A stretch of DNA of 64,000 nt from the NCBI RefSeq assembly GCF_900582195.1, contig NZ_UTHA01000227.1, positions 1-64,000 of the forward strand, given 5' to 3'. This stretch comes from Pseudomonas viridiflava (lineage in GTDB: Bacteria; Pseudomonadota; Gammaproteobacteria; Pseudomonadales; Pseudomonadaceae). Shown one piece after another: positions 1-8,325 of the stretch (within the stretch, counting starts at the first letter, position 1; every line of letters starts with the position of its first letter). The position numbers and the translations under genes are program-made. Below the pieces are notes generated by a model, which was given only the letters and a program-made list of their open reading frames with translations, was not told where the DNA came from and did not search any database.

Positions 1-70
1 GCTTATTACAGCGCTTTTTCGGTGTCAGGGCCGATTGCTCTCGCCGGAAAATTCTCTAGTATCTGGGTTG

Positions 71-199
71 TGTCGACGGACAGACACGCCCTTCAAGGAA
101 GAGGGGAACGGACATCGCAGGACGCGATTCATCAGGACGATGAAAAGGAATACAGGGAATAGGGAAAAAATGTGGGCGGGTCATACCGCCCCTTTTTTT
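71..199 (+). ncRNA. rsmZ: RsmZ small regulatory RNA
   Basis: RsmZ is the GacS/GacA-controlled RNA that sequesters RsmA/RsmE translational repressors through exposed GGA motifs. The segment carries about eight GGA-type motifs (ACGGAC, AAGGAA, CAGGAC, AGGGAA and similar) and ends in a GC-rich hairpin (174-192) followed by seven T. It lies between fdxA and, by known synteny, rpoS, which is where rsmZ sits in Pseudomonas. A plausible -10 (TAGTAT, 57-62) precedes the 5' end, which I place by resemblance to known RsmZ. The GacA upstream activating site would fall left of the window. Confidence 0.88.
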
Positions 200-227
200 G
201 CCCGCAGAAAAGTAAAACACAGAAAAG

Positions 228-253
228 CAAAAAGGCCCGCGAGGGGCCTTTTC
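228..253 (-). terminator. Terminator downstream of fdxA
   Basis: An inverted repeat AAAGGCCC/GGGGCCTTTT with A/T runs on both sides lies between the end of rsmZ and the stop of fdxA. On the minus strand it reads as a stem followed by T residues, so it should end fdxA transcripts. The symmetrical A/T tails mean it could work in both directions. Confidence 0.65.
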
Positions 254-271
254 ATTCGAGCGCGGGGCAGA

Positions 272-595
272 TCAGCGTTCGAGGTCTTTGATCTTGCCTT
301 TGACGCCATCCCACTCTTCGGCATCCGGCAGCGATTCTTTCTTCTCGGTGATGTTTGGCCAGATTTCAGCCAGCTCAACGTTGAGTTGAATGAACTCCTG
401 CATCTCTTCCGGAACCTCGTCCTCGGAGAAAATGGCTACGGCCGGGCATTCCGGCTCGCACAGGGCGCAGTCGATGCACTCATCCGGGTGAATCACCAGG
501 AAGTTCGGGCCTTCGTAAAAGCAGTCCACCGGACAGACTTCTACGCAGTCGGTGTACTTGCACTTGATGCAGTTGTCGGTGACGACGAAGGTCAT
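272..595 (-). CDS. fdxA: 7Fe ferredoxin FdxA
   Basis: Small cytoplasmic electron carrier of the Azotobacter FdI type, 107 residues. Cysteines at 9, 17 and 50 fit the [3Fe-4S] ligands, and 21, 40, 43 and 46 the [4Fe-4S] ligands. Cys12 and Cys25 match the non-ligand cysteines of that family, so both clusters should form. The start is the ATG at 595, preceded by GGAG on the minus strand; an upstream in-frame extension lacks family similarity. It lies between rsmZ and mutS, the usual Pseudomonas order. Confidence 0.95.
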   Translation of the reverse strand: MTFVVTDNCIKCKYTDCVEVCPVDCFYEGPNFLVIHPDECIDCALCEPECPAVAIFSEDEVPEEMQEFIQLNVELAEIWPNITEKKESLPDAEEWDGVKGKIKDLER

Positions 596-758
596 TTCTA
601 ATTTTCTCCTCAGGCGGCGGCAGCGTTGCCCCTTCACGGTTGGGGTCGCCAGGTTCGGGAGCGATACCTGCTGGCCAGGCTATTAGCCAGCAGCATCCCA
701 AACCGCGCGAGATTCTAACAGCTTGAAGCCGTTTGCGTTATATCCGCTTCTTCAGTGC

Positions 759-3341
759 TTATATCCGGTTCTTCAATGCATAGAGCATTTCGAGCGCACG
801 ACGCGGGGTCAGGTCATCCAGATCCAGTTTAGCCAGCTCATCGAGTACCGGATGCGGCAGGCTGGCGAACAGGTCACTTTGCTGCGGCGTTGCCGGTTTG
901 CCCTTGGCCGCAGGTTTCGGCGCTTCATGTGGCAAAGCGGTTTCTTCCAGTCGGCTCAGGTGCTCGCGGGCACGCACGATCACTTCGCTCGGCACACCGG
1001 CCAACTGGGCGACCGCCAAGCCATAACTTTGGCTGGCGGGTCCTGGCAGCACGTGGTGCAGAAACACGATGCGTTCGTTGTGCTCGGTCGCGTTGAGGTG
1101 GACGTTGGCCACCAACGGCTCGGCTTCCGGCAACACGGTCAGTTCGAAGTAGTGCGTAGCGAACAGTGTATAGGCGCGCAAATGAGCCAGGCGCTCCGCG
1201 GCCGCCCATGCCAGCGACAGGCCGTCGAAGGTGCTGGTGCCACGACCGACTTCGTCCATCAGCACCAGGCTGCGCTCGGTGGCGTTGTGCAGGATGTTGG
1301 CGGTCTCGCTCATTTCGACCATGAAGGTCGAACGACCACCGGCGAGGTCATCGCTGGAACCGATACGGGTGAAAATGCGGTCGACCAGCGACAGTTCGCA
1401 ACTGGCGGCCGGCACGAAGCTGCCGATATGCGCGAGCAGCACGATCAATGCGGTCTGGCGCATGTAGGTGGATTTACCGCCCATGTTCGGGCCGGTGATC
1501 ACCAACATGCGCGTGTTGTCATCGAGGCTCAGGTCGTTGGCCACGAACGGCGTGGTCAGTACCTGCTCGACCACCGGGTGACGACCTTGGGTAATACGCA
1601 TGCAAGGCTCGGTGACGAAGCGCGGGCAGTTCAGGTCGAGGTTCAGCGCACGCTCGGCGAGGTTGCTCAACACATCCAGTTCGGCCAGCGCGCTGGCGGT
1701 GTCCTGCAACGGCGGCAACTGGCTGATCAAGTCTTCCAGCAGCGCTTCGTAAAGCATCTTCTCGCGGGCGAGGGCGCGGCTCTTGGCCGACAGCGCCTTG
1801 TCTTCGAACTCTTTCAGCTCAGGCGTGATGAAGCGTTCGGCGCCTTTCAGTGTCTGGCGCCGGATGTAATCCGCTGGCGCCGATTCAGCCTGCTTGCTCG
1901 GCAGCTCGATGAAATAGCCGTGAATGCGGTTATAGCCGACTTTCAGGTGGCTCAGACCGGTGCGGGCTTTCTCGCGGGCTTCCAGATCGATGAGGAACTG
2001 ACCAGCGTTCTCGCTCAACGATTGCAGCTCGTCGAGTTCACTGTCGTAGCCGGTTTTCAGCACGCCGCCGTCACGGATCACGGCGGGCGGGTTGTCGATG
2101 ATGGCTTTTTCCAGCAGTGCCGCCAGTTCAGGGTAGGTGCTGGTGATGGTCGCGAGGTTCTGCAGGTGCGGCGCTTCCAGATCAGTCATCGCCACTTGCA
2201 ATTGAGGCAGGGCGCCAAGTGCGTCTCGCAGGCGCGCGAGGTCGCGAGGGCGCGCATTGCGCAGGCCGATCCGCGCGAGAATCCGCTCAATGTCGCCGAT
2301 TTCCTTGAGCTGCGGTTGCAGCTTTTCAAAACGATAGCCATCGAGCAGGCAAGTGATCGAGGTCTGGCGCGCCAGTAATACCGTCAGATCGCGTAACGGT
2401 CGATTCAGCCAGCGGGTCAGCAAACGGCTGCCCATGGCGGTCTGGCAGCGATCGACTACCGATTGCAGGGTGTTGTCGCGGCCACCGGCCAGGTTGGTGT
2501 CGAGTTCAAGATTGCGGCGGCTCGCACCGTCCAGCACCACCGTGTCGTCGAGACGTTCGTGGCGCAGGCTGCGCAGATGGGGCAGGGCGGTGCGCTGGGT
2601 TTCCTTGGCGTACGCCAACAGGCAACCGGCAGCGCCGATGGCCAGGGTCAGGTTCTCGCAACCAAAGCCCTTCAGGTCTTGGGTGGAGAACTGCTGGCAA
2701 AGACTTTTCAGTGCTGAATCACGCTCGAAGTCCCACGGCGCACGACGACGGACACCCCGGCGTTTTTCCGCCGGAAGATCCCTTGGCCAGTCATCCGGGA
2801 TCAGCAGTTCCACCGGGTTGATCCGCTCCAGTTCCGCCAGCAGATTTTCCCAGCCTTTGATTTCCGACACGCTGAAACTGCCGCTGGTGATGTCCAGCAC
2901 GGCCAGACCGAACAGGCGCTCGTCACCCAGCAGGGCGGCAATCAGGTTGTCGCGGCGCTCGTCGAGCAGCGCCTCATCACTGACCGTACCCGGCGTGAGG
3001 ATCCGTACGACCTGACGCTCGACCGGGCCTTTGCTGGTAGCCGGGTCACCGACCTGCTCGCAAATAACCACCGATTCGCCGAGTTTGACCAGTTTCGCCA
3101 GATAGCCTTCCGCCGCGTGGTAAGGAATGCCACACATCGGAATCGCCTGTCCCGCCGACTGTCCGCGCGCGGTCAGGGTGATGTCGAGCAACTTGGCCGC
3201 CTTCTTCGCGTCTTCGTAGAAGATCTCGTAGAAGTCGCCCATGCGGTAGAACATCAGCTGATCCGGGTGCTGATTCTTCAGGCGCCAGTACTGCTGCATC
3301 ATCGGAGTGTGGGAGGACAGGTCGGAGACGGCTTTATTCAT
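759..3341 (-). CDS. mutS: DNA mismatch repair protein MutS
   Basis: Mismatch-recognition ATPase that starts methyl-directed repair with MutL; 860 residues, normal for gamma-proteobacteria. The N-terminal GDFYEIF motif supplies the mismatch-stacking Phe37 and Glu39. The Walker A motif GPNMGGKST lies near residue 620, followed by DEVGRGTST (Walker B) and ATHYFEL (switch). The C-terminal tail keeps the short helical dimerisation segment. I use the ATG at 3341; an in-frame extension to 3389 is not supported by family length. mutS is the left border of the tailocin island and appears intact. Confidence 0.97.
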   Translation of the reverse strand: MNKAVSDLSSHTPMMQQYWRLKNQHPDQLMFYRMGDFYEIFYEDAKKAAKLLDITLTARGQSAGQAIPMCGIPYHAAEGYLAKLVKLGESVVICEQVGDPATSKGPVERQVVRILTPGTVSDEALLDERRDNLIAALLGDERLFGLAVLDITSGSFSVSEIKGWENLLAELERINPVELLIPDDWPRDLPAEKRRGVRRRAPWDFERDSALKSLCQQFSTQDLKGFGCENLTLAIGAAGCLLAYAKETQRTALPHLRSLRHERLDDTVVLDGASRRNLELDTNLAGGRDNTLQSVVDRCQTAMGSRLLTRWLNRPLRDLTVLLARQTSITCLLDGYRFEKLQPQLKEIGDIERILARIGLRNARPRDLARLRDALGALPQLQVAMTDLEAPHLQNLATITSTYPELAALLEKAIIDNPPAVIRDGGVLKTGYDSELDELQSLSENAGQFLIDLEAREKARTGLSHLKVGYNRIHGYFIELPSKQAESAPADYIRRQTLKGAERFITPELKEFEDKALSAKSRALAREKMLYEALLEDLISQLPPLQDTASALAELDVLSNLAERALNLDLNCPRFVTEPCMRITQGRHPVVEQVLTTPFVANDLSLDDNTRMLVITGPNMGGKSTYMRQTALIVLLAHIGSFVPAASCELSLVDRIFTRIGSSDDLAGGRSTFMVEMSETANILHNATERSLVLMDEVGRGTSTFDGLSLAWAAAERLAHLRAYTLFATHYFELTVLPEAEPLVANVHLNATEHNERIVFLHHVLPGPASQSYGLAVAQLAGVPSEVIVRAREHLSRLEETALPHEAPKPAAKGKPATPQQSDLFASLPHPVLDELAKLDLDDLTPRRALEMLYALKNRI

Positions 3342-3490
3342 CGGATTGTCAGGCAACTCGTTAAAAGATGTAGGGCGAAAGCGGGGCATCAGCCGGGCTT
3401 TTCCGCGATGGGCGCAAGGTTACCATGGGCGGTCTGTCGGACGCAGGCATCGCGGCCAGGTGACGGTTTTCTTCATCGAAAATTGTGTTT

Positions 3491-3507
3491 ATGCATGATT
3501 TATGCAA
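3491..3507 (+). promoter_or_regulatory. Candidate operator upstream of the repressor gene
   Basis: ATGCAT (3491-3496) and ATGCAA (3502-3507) stand 11 bases apart, 36 to 52 bases before the repressor start, in the gap divergent from mutS. The same ATGCAT word recurs five times in the promoter of the tail genes (4374-4441), so this is probably an autoregulatory site for the repressor. Binding is inferred from the repeated word and its position only. Confidence 0.55.
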
Positions 3508-3542
3508 ATCAGCATTTGTCTTCGCGAATAACTTCAAGCACT

Positions 3543-4286
3543 ATGCGCGTTATGCAAAAACGCAACGTAGCCTCCGTCTTAAGAGCACTGCTCGACCAGC
3601 ACGGGATCTCCCCCACGGAGCTCCACCGTCGCACCGGCGTGCCTCAATCCACTCTCTCGCGGATTCTCAGCGGGAAGATCGTCGATCCTTCGGATAAACA
3701 CATCTCGAAGATCGCCGAGTACTTCGCCGTGAGCACCGATCAATTGCGCGGGCGCGCGGATGTCGCGCCGTCGGCTGGTGCCGCGCGTGATGACGTACAC
3801 GCGGAACTCAAGGACATAATGCTGTGGGACGACGATACGCCTGTCGATGATGACGAAGTATCGGTGCCGTTCCTTCGCGAGGTTGAATTGGCTGCTGGAT
3901 CAGGAAGATTCGTCATCGAAGAGAGCGAGCGCTCTAGCCTGCGCTTCGGCAAGCGAAGCCTGCGCCACAACGGTGTGCAGTTCGACCAGGCCAAATGCGT
4001 GACAGTGCGCGGCAACAGCATGTTGCCGGTGTTGCGTGATGGTGCCACCGTCGGCGTCAACGCCGGTAAGTGCGGCATCGGCGACATCATTGATGGCGAC
4101 CTTTACGCAATCAACCACAATGGCCAGTTGCGCGTGAAGCAACTCTACCGTTTGCCCACCGGCATTCGTCTGCGCAGCTTCAATCGCGATGAACATCCGG
4201 ACGAGGACTACAGCTTCCAGGAAATCCAGGAAGAGCAGATCGTCATCCTCGGTCACGTCTTCTGGTGGGGCATGTACGCTCGCTAA
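3543..4286 (+). CDS. prtR: LexA/CI-like autocleavable tailocin repressor (PrtR type)
   Basis: DNA-damage-sensitive repressor that keeps the tail genes silent; 247 residues from the ATG at 3543 (another ATG at 3552 would give 244). An N-terminal Cro/CI helix-turn-helix spans about residues 12-45 (GISPTELHRRTGVPQSTLSR). The C-terminal S24 peptidase domain has a cleavage pair Ala118-Gly119, nucleophile Ser159 in RGNSM and general base Lys199 in RVKQ, as in LexA, CI and PrtR. RecA filaments should therefore trigger self-cleavage. It opens the island on the coding strand of the tail genes. Unlike the P. aeruginosa R/F-pyocin locus, no PrtN activator gene is next to it. Confidence 0.9.
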   Translation: MRVMQKRNVASVLRALLDQHGISPTELHRRTGVPQSTLSRILSGKIVDPSDKHISKIAEYFAVSTDQLRGRADVAPSAGAARDDVHAELKDIMLWDDDTPVDDDEVSVPFLREVELAAGSGRFVIEESERSSLRFGKRSLRHNGVQFDQAKCVTVRGNSMLPVLRDGATVGVNAGKCGIGDIIDGDLYAINHNGQLRVKQLYRLPTGIRLRSFNRDEHPDEDYSFQEIQEEQIVILGHVFWWGMYAR

Positions 4287-4303
4287 CCCGACCCTTCTCA
4301 GAT

Positions 4304-4331
4304 AAACCCGCCTCGCAGGCGGGTTTTTTTT
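4304..4331 (+). terminator. Terminator of the repressor gene
   Basis: Perfect stem ACCCGCCT/AGGCGGGT followed by eight T, starting 18 bases after the repressor stop. It insulates repressor transcription from the tail operon promoter that follows. Confidence 0.9.
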
Positions 4332-4373
4332 CGCCTTGATGAAACCGCCAAACCCTTGAGCTGCGGGGCTTCC

Positions 4374-4441
4374 ATGCATTTTCGCATTTTCCATGCATAA
4401 ATAAATGCATTTGCGCATTGACTGGGTATGCATACATGCAT
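4374..4441 (+). promoter_or_regulatory. Five-copy ATGCAT operator array
   Basis: Exact ATGCAT palindromes begin at 4374, 4393, 4405, 4428 and 4436, five copies in 68 bases of otherwise GC-rich DNA. The pair at 4393/4405 forms a larger palindrome with an AT-rich centre. The last two lie inside the spacer of the promoter at 4418-4446, so an occupied array would block RNA polymerase. Related words precede the repressor gene. I infer binding by the neighbouring PrtR-like repressor; a role as an activator site is less likely because no PrtN gene is seen. Confidence 0.75.
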
Positions 4442-4446
4442 ATCCT
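4418..4446 (+). promoter_or_regulatory. Sigma-70 promoter of the tailocin operon
   Basis: A -35 box TTGACT (4418-4423) and a -10 box TATCCT (4441-4446) are separated by 17 bases, which is optimal spacing. Two ATGCAT operators occupy the spacer. Transcription would start near 4453 and run into the leader and the holin gene. This is the only strong promoter match I see ahead of the tail genes. Confidence 0.72.
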
Positions 4447-4811
4447 TGCCACCAAGCCGCTCGACAAAGCGGCTGGCAAGAAAGCTCTTTGGTTCCACAA
4501 GAACAGGCAGCGATGAACCGGCCTCAACGGTTCAGAGGGTTGGCAACTGACCCGGGTGTGCAGCGTAAAGCACCAGAAGCAGTTATCCGGCGGGCAGGGA
4601 CCGCGGTCGGAAAAACAATTTGAACGGACTCGTACCGCGCCAGTAGCGCCGAAAGGTCAACTTCCTTCTTGAACACAGGAATTGAAGGAAGGCGAAGGAG
4701 CGCATTACTGAAAAGCCCGGCGGACTGCCGGGCTTTTTGGAATGCCTACCTGAAGAGACATCGCTTGAACCCAACACACAACACTCATCAACTAAAAACA
4801 GGAGGCGTGAC
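4447..4811 (+). other. Untranslated leader of the tail operon
   Basis: There is no convincing gene in this stretch. It holds a dyad CTTGCC...AGCCGCT/AGCGGCT...GGCAAG (4445-4480), a perfect 8-bp stem CTTCCTTC/GAAGGAAG (4661-4691) and then a strong terminator (4711-4738) before the holin. A possible short ORF at 4513-4623 has a poor ribosome site and no recognisable product. The layout resembles a lambda pR'-type late leader, so antitermination or release of a roughly 290-nt RNA is possible; this is inference. Confidence 0.6.
4711..4738 (+). terminator. Intrinsic terminator between the tail promoter and the holin
   Basis: AAAAGCCCGGC/GCCGGGCTTTTT stem with a five-base loop and a T tract. It lies after the operon promoter but before the first tail gene, so transcripts must read through it to express the operon. 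Confidence 0.85.
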
Positions 4812-5150
4812 ATGACAAATGAGCAACAAGCCCTGGCCGACATGCCGATCTGGCTGGTCATCCTCCTCGCCGTCGTCGGCGGGGTGTCTGGCGAAATGTG
4901 GCGAGCCGACAAGGAGGGCGCCCGCGGCTGGCCGCTTATGCGGCGTCTGGCCTTGCGCTCTGGCGCCTGCATGATCTGCGGCGTGTCGGCAATCATGCTG
5001 CTGTATGCCGCCGGCATGTCGATCTGGGCCGCCGGCGCGTTCGGTTGCCTGACCGCGATGGCTGGCGCCGACGTAGCCATCGGTCTGTATGAACGCTGGG
5101 CCGCCAAGCGCATCGGCGTTTGCGAAGTTCCGCCTCGCGACCAACCTTAA
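4812..5150 (+). CDS. Holin (R-pyocin type)
   Basis: Small inner-membrane protein expected to form the lesion that releases the endolysin; 112 residues. It has three hydrophobic segments (about residues 11-29, 50-70 and 75-92) and a charged C-terminus, and closely resembles the holin that opens the R2-pyocin gene cluster of P. aeruginosa (PA0614). The start at 4812 follows GGAGG. It is the first structural or lysis gene of the island, about 29 kb from the endolysin gene at the other end, so the two tail modules probably share one lysis system. Confidence 0.85.
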   Translation: MTNEQQALADMPIWLVILLAVVGGVSGEMWRADKEGARGWPLMRRLALRSGACMICGVSAIMLLYAAGMSIWAAGAFGCLTAMAGADVAIGLYERWAAKRIGVCEVPPRDQP

Positions 5151-5221
5151 CCAAAACCAATTCTCCGTGCCGCCATTTTGGCGGCAGGGCTGCGCGTGGA
5201 CGATTGAAAAGGAGGTCATGT

Positions 5222-5743
5222 ATGCCCACACCGATCCAGCAGCCGTCGCAGCTGTTCACCGCTATCGCGACGACGCTGCGCAACACTGCCGGACTCAACC
5301 TCAGCGTCGGCAATCATGATGATTTCACTGCACCGGGCGATCAGGCCTGGGTATTGATTGGCTTCGACCGCAATGCACCTGGAATGCGCGCCGCTGACGG
5401 GCGAATTGCTCATGTCATGACGGTATCCCTGCAAGTCATCCCGTCCCTTGCCGCTAGCGCATTTGCGGCGTGCGATCTGATCGCTGTGTTGAAAAACCTG
5501 ATCACCGACAACGCTTGGAACTTGCCCGGCGACCAGTGCGATCTGCCACTGAACATCGATGGCTTGCCGTCATTGCTTACCCGCGCCGACCAGCAAATCA
5601 AAACCTGGACCCTGACGTTCAACCAGACCCTCTACCTCGGCCCGACCTTACTTGACGATCCGCTGGGCACGCCGAAATTCGCTCGCACCTGGGAAGTCAG
5701 CAACATTGACGATCCCGACCAGTACACCGCGCTGGAGGCCTGA
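5222..5743 (+). CDS. Module 1 tail-completion or collar protein, PA0615-like
   Basis: A 173-residue soluble protein with no motif I can assign. Its position directly after the holin and before the spike gene matches PA0615 in the R2-pyocin cluster, which is thought to cap the neck end of the tail. The start at 5222 has GGAGG seven bases upstream. The equivalent place in module 2 is held by a gp37-like tail terminator, which fits a terminator or collar role here. Function is inferred from position, and homology to module 2 gp37 is not evident by eye. Confidence 0.6.
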   Translation: MPTPIQQPSQLFTAIATTLRNTAGLNLSVGNHDDFTAPGDQAWVLIGFDRNAPGMRAADGRIAHVMTVSLQVIPSLAASAFAACDLIAVLKNLITDNAWNLPGDQCDLPLNIDGLPSLLTRADQQIKTWTLTFNQTLYLGPTLLDDPLGTPKFARTWEVSNIDDPDQYTALEA

Positions 5744-5745
5744 CC

Positions 5746-6354
5746 ATGTTCGACGCACTACTGCGCATGCAACTCGGCCCGATCATCGAGCGCCTGGCCG
5801 AAATGGAAGCGGAAATCGACGACCTGCACCGCCGCGCCGAAAGCTTCTGCCGCATCGGCATTTGTCAGACCGTCGACGCCGCGAGCAACACCTGCCAGGT
5901 CAGCCATGGCGGGTTGCTCACACCAGCGATCAAGTTTTTCAACCCCAGCGCCGGCGGACAAAGCGAATCGCGGATTCCAACGGTGGGTGAGCAATGTCTG
6001 TTGTTCAACTACGGCAGCGGCGAAAGCGGCGCACAGAGCGTGGCGTTGTTCGGCTTGAACAGCGACCGTTTTCCGCCAGCCTCCACAGTGCCGACGCTGA
6101 CCCGTCGAGTGCATCAGGACGGCAGTGAAAGCGGTTACGACGATGCCTCGCACACCCTGCATTGGCAGAACGGTCCGGCAGCATTCAGCGGCTCACGCGA
6201 ATCACTCGAACTGAGCATCGGCCCGGCACGCCTGGCAATGACGCCACAACTGATCACCCTGCAACTGGGTGCGGTCGGCCTGACCATCGACGCTTCTGGC
6301 GTGCACTTCAGCGGCCCATTGGTCGATCACCAGGGCCGCGTCATCAGCCCCTGA
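5746..6354 (+). CDS. Module 1 baseplate spike, P2 gpV-like
   Basis: Central spike protein that tips the tail tube and punctures the outer membrane; 202 residues, near the length of P2 gpV. The N-terminal half forms an OB-like region with the typical ICQTVDA and NYGSGES segments. The C-terminal third (about 150-202) is a beta-rich repeat of short strands suited to a trimeric needle. No His-x-His iron site is visible at the tip, unlike the module 2 spike. It starts two bases after the preceding stop and leads a P2-ordered V-W-J-I set. Confidence 0.88.
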   Translation: MFDALLRMQLGPIIERLAEMEAEIDDLHRRAESFCRIGICQTVDAASNTCQVSHGGLLTPAIKFFNPSAGGQSESRIPTVGEQCLLFNYGSGESGAQSVALFGLNSDRFPPASTVPTLTRRVHQDGSESGYDDASHTLHWQNGPAAFSGSRESLELSIGPARLAMTPQLITLQLGAVGLTIDASGVHFSGPLVDHQGRVISP

Positions 6355-6368
6355 TTCAAGAGCTTCCC

Positions 6369-6701
6369 ATGATCGGAATCGATAGAGACAGCGGGGCCAC
6401 GGTCGACGACTGGCTGCAGTTTGTGCAGCGCGCGACCCGGGCCCTGACCACGCCGCTGGGCACCCGGCAAAAACGGCCTTTGTACGGATCGTTGATCCCC
6501 ACGCTGCTGGGACAGAACCTCGGCGACGATGTCCTGCTTCTGGCCCAGAGCCACGCGGCGCAAGCGTTCTACAACGCGCAGAACGGCATCAGCGATTTTC
6601 AGCCGCAAGTGATCGTCGCCAGCCGTCAGGGCGCGGGTCTGCTGCTGCGTTTCGCCGGCACCTGGAAAAACCGTCAACAAACCTTCGAGGTCGTGACATG
6701 A
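6369..6701 (+). CDS. Module 1 baseplate wedge protein, P2 gpW / T4 gp25-like
   Basis: A 110-residue member of the GPW/gp25 family, a conserved wedge component that ties the baseplate to the first sheath ring. The central region with RPLYGSLIPTLLGQN (about residues 40-54) is the family signature. The start is the ATG at 6369. The gene ends within the start of the J gene (4-base ATGA overlap), implying translational coupling. Confidence 0.9.
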   Translation: MIGIDRDSGATVDDWLQFVQRATRALTTPLGTRQKRPLYGSLIPTLLGQNLGDDVLLLAQSHAAQAFYNAQNGISDFQPQVIVASRQGAGLLLRFAGTWKNRQQTFEVVT

Positions 6702-7693
6702 GCATGTTGATCCCCGGCCAGAACCAATTGGCCGAACCCGCGCTGATCACCGTTGAAGCCTTCGAAGACTTGCTCGCTGAGTTCAAGACTTTCGTCGTCG
6801 AATACGTCGGGGCGCGTTCGCCGGACAGTGCTGCGAAGCTCAAGACCAGCCTGGAAAACGAAAGCGAACTGCTGACACTCGCGCTGGAAGCTTTCTGCGT
6901 GCGGCTGCAAACCCATGAGCGCAAATACAACGCTCGCATCAAGCAGATGTTGGCGTGGTGGGCGACCGGCAGCAATCTCGATGCACGGTTGGCGGACATG
7001 GGTCTTGAGCGGCAACTGCTCGATCCCGGAGACCCGGCGGCATTTCCGCCAGTGCCGGCGATTTATGAAAGCGATGATGACGCGCGTTTGCGTTATTACC
7101 TGGCGCCCCATGCGCCGGCCGCTGGCTCGAGAATGCAGTATCGCCGCGAGGTCTTCACCCTCGGCGAGCGTCCGACGGTGCAGGTCGAGTCTACCGAGGC
7201 GGGTGTGGTGAACGTCACGTACACCTTCGACCCGGACGGGCTCGCTGCGCAGGTCAAGGATGGCAATGCTCGGCGCACGGCACCGGGCGAAGTGCAAGTC
7301 ACGGTGCTGTCCCGCGACGGCGATGGCACGCCTTCCGCGACATTGCTTGACGGCGTTCGTCAGCACTTCGCACGGCCTGATGTACGACCGGAAACCGACC
7401 TCGTCACCGTCAAGGCTGCCGACATTCAGCGCTACAAGATCCGCGTGGTCGCCAAGATCAATTCCGGCCCCGATTCGGGCCTGACCAAAGTCGCCGCGCA
7501 ACAGCAACTGCAGGCCTACGCCGACAGTTGTCATCGTCTTGAAGGCCGGGTCGATCCGAGCTGGATCGACTACACGCTACATAGCGCCGGCGCCGTGCAA
7601 CTGCAGATTCTCGAACCGCTGACGCCGATCGTGACCAGCGCGTTTCAAGCGCCGTATTGCACGGCGGTCGAGGTCGAGGTGCTGACGCTATGA
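6698..7693 (+). CDS. Module 1 baseplate protein J
   Basis: A 331-residue baseplate_J family protein, homologous to P2 gpJ, which forms the wedge arms holding tail fibres. The DDARLRYYLAPHAPAAGSRMQY stretch is abbreviated in family alignments as the central conserved block (residues about 128-148). It overlaps W by four bases and I by four bases, so W, J and I are probably translated in step. P2 gpJ is of similar size, and no truncation is seen. Confidence 0.92.
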   Translation: MSMLIPGQNQLAEPALITVEAFEDLLAEFKTFVVEYVGARSPDSAAKLKTSLENESELLTLALEAFCVRLQTHERKYNARIKQMLAWWATGSNLDARLADMGLERQLLDPGDPAAFPPVPAIYESDDDARLRYYLAPHAPAAGSRMQYRREVFTLGERPTVQVESTEAGVVNVTYTFDPDGLAAQVKDGNARRTAPGEVQVTVLSRDGDGTPSATLLDGVRQHFARPDVRPETDLVTVKAADIQRYKIRVVAKINSGPDSGLTKVAAQQQLQAYADSCHRLEGRVDPSWIDYTLHSAGAVQLQILEPLTPIVTSAFQAPYCTAVEVEVLTL

Positions 7694-8325
7694 GTGAGCA
7701 AACTCAGCGTCCGACGCTGCTGCCTGCGAACAGTTCGGCACTCGAACGTGGACTGGATCTGGGCTTCGGAGCACTGCTTGATCGCATCGCGCCGCCGTTC
7801 CCCGAACTGATGAACCCGAGCGAAACCCCAGTCGCCTTCCTGCCGTATCTGGCAGCCGATCGCGGTGTTGCCGAATGGAGCACCGCTGCACCGGAAGCGG
7901 AAAAACGCCTGACCGTCGAACTCGCCTGGCCCACCGCGCGCCAGGCTGGCACTCGCAAGGCGCTGGAAAACGCCGCCAAGGGTTTGCAACTGCGCCCGGA
8001 AATCCGCGCCTGGTACGAACAGACGCCGCCCGGCGCGCCGTACAGTTTTTCCGTTCGCGCCTTCAGCGACCAACCCTACAGCGAAGAAATCGACGCCCGT
8101 CTCGACCGACGCCTGGCGGATGCCAAGAGCGAACGCGATGTGCTGTCGGTCTCGGTCGGCTTGAGCGCTTTCGGCAATCACGTCATCGGCGCCGCGACGT
8201 TCTGCGGCGAGCTTACCACGGTTTATCCGGTGTTCATCGAAGGGCTCGAAACCTCGGGAGAGGCGTTCCTGGCCGCCGGTATGTACACCGTCGAAACATC
8301 CACTATTTATCCTCAGGGGGCCTGA
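7690..8325 (+). CDS. Module 1 baseplate protein I
   Basis: A 211-residue tail_P2_I family protein that links the baseplate wedge to the fibre. The typical features are LLPANSSALERGLD near the N-terminus and a conserved centre with FLPYLAADRGV and AWPTARQAGTRKAL. The start at 7690 overlaps the J stop by four bases. The fibre gene begins directly at the next base after its stop. Confidence 0.92.
   Translation: MSEQTQRPTLLPANSSALERGLDLGFGALLDRIAPPFPELMNPSETPVAFLPYLAADRGVAEWSTAAPEAEKRLTVELAWPTARQAGTRKALENAAKGLQLRPEIRAWYEQTPPGAPYSFSVRAFSDQPYSEEIDARLDRRLADAKSERDVLSVSVGLSAFGNHVIGAATFCGELTTVYPVFIEGLETSGEAFLAAGMYTVETSTIYPQGA

Noticed and set aside
723..2378. Long open frame (551 codons) opposite mutS
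   Set aside because: It is antisense to a certain gene in GC-rich DNA, with no family pattern, and its composition follows mutS codon structure.
4513..4623. Possible short peptide in the leader
   Set aside because: Weak ribosome site, arginine-rich composition without family resemblance; more likely untranslated leader.
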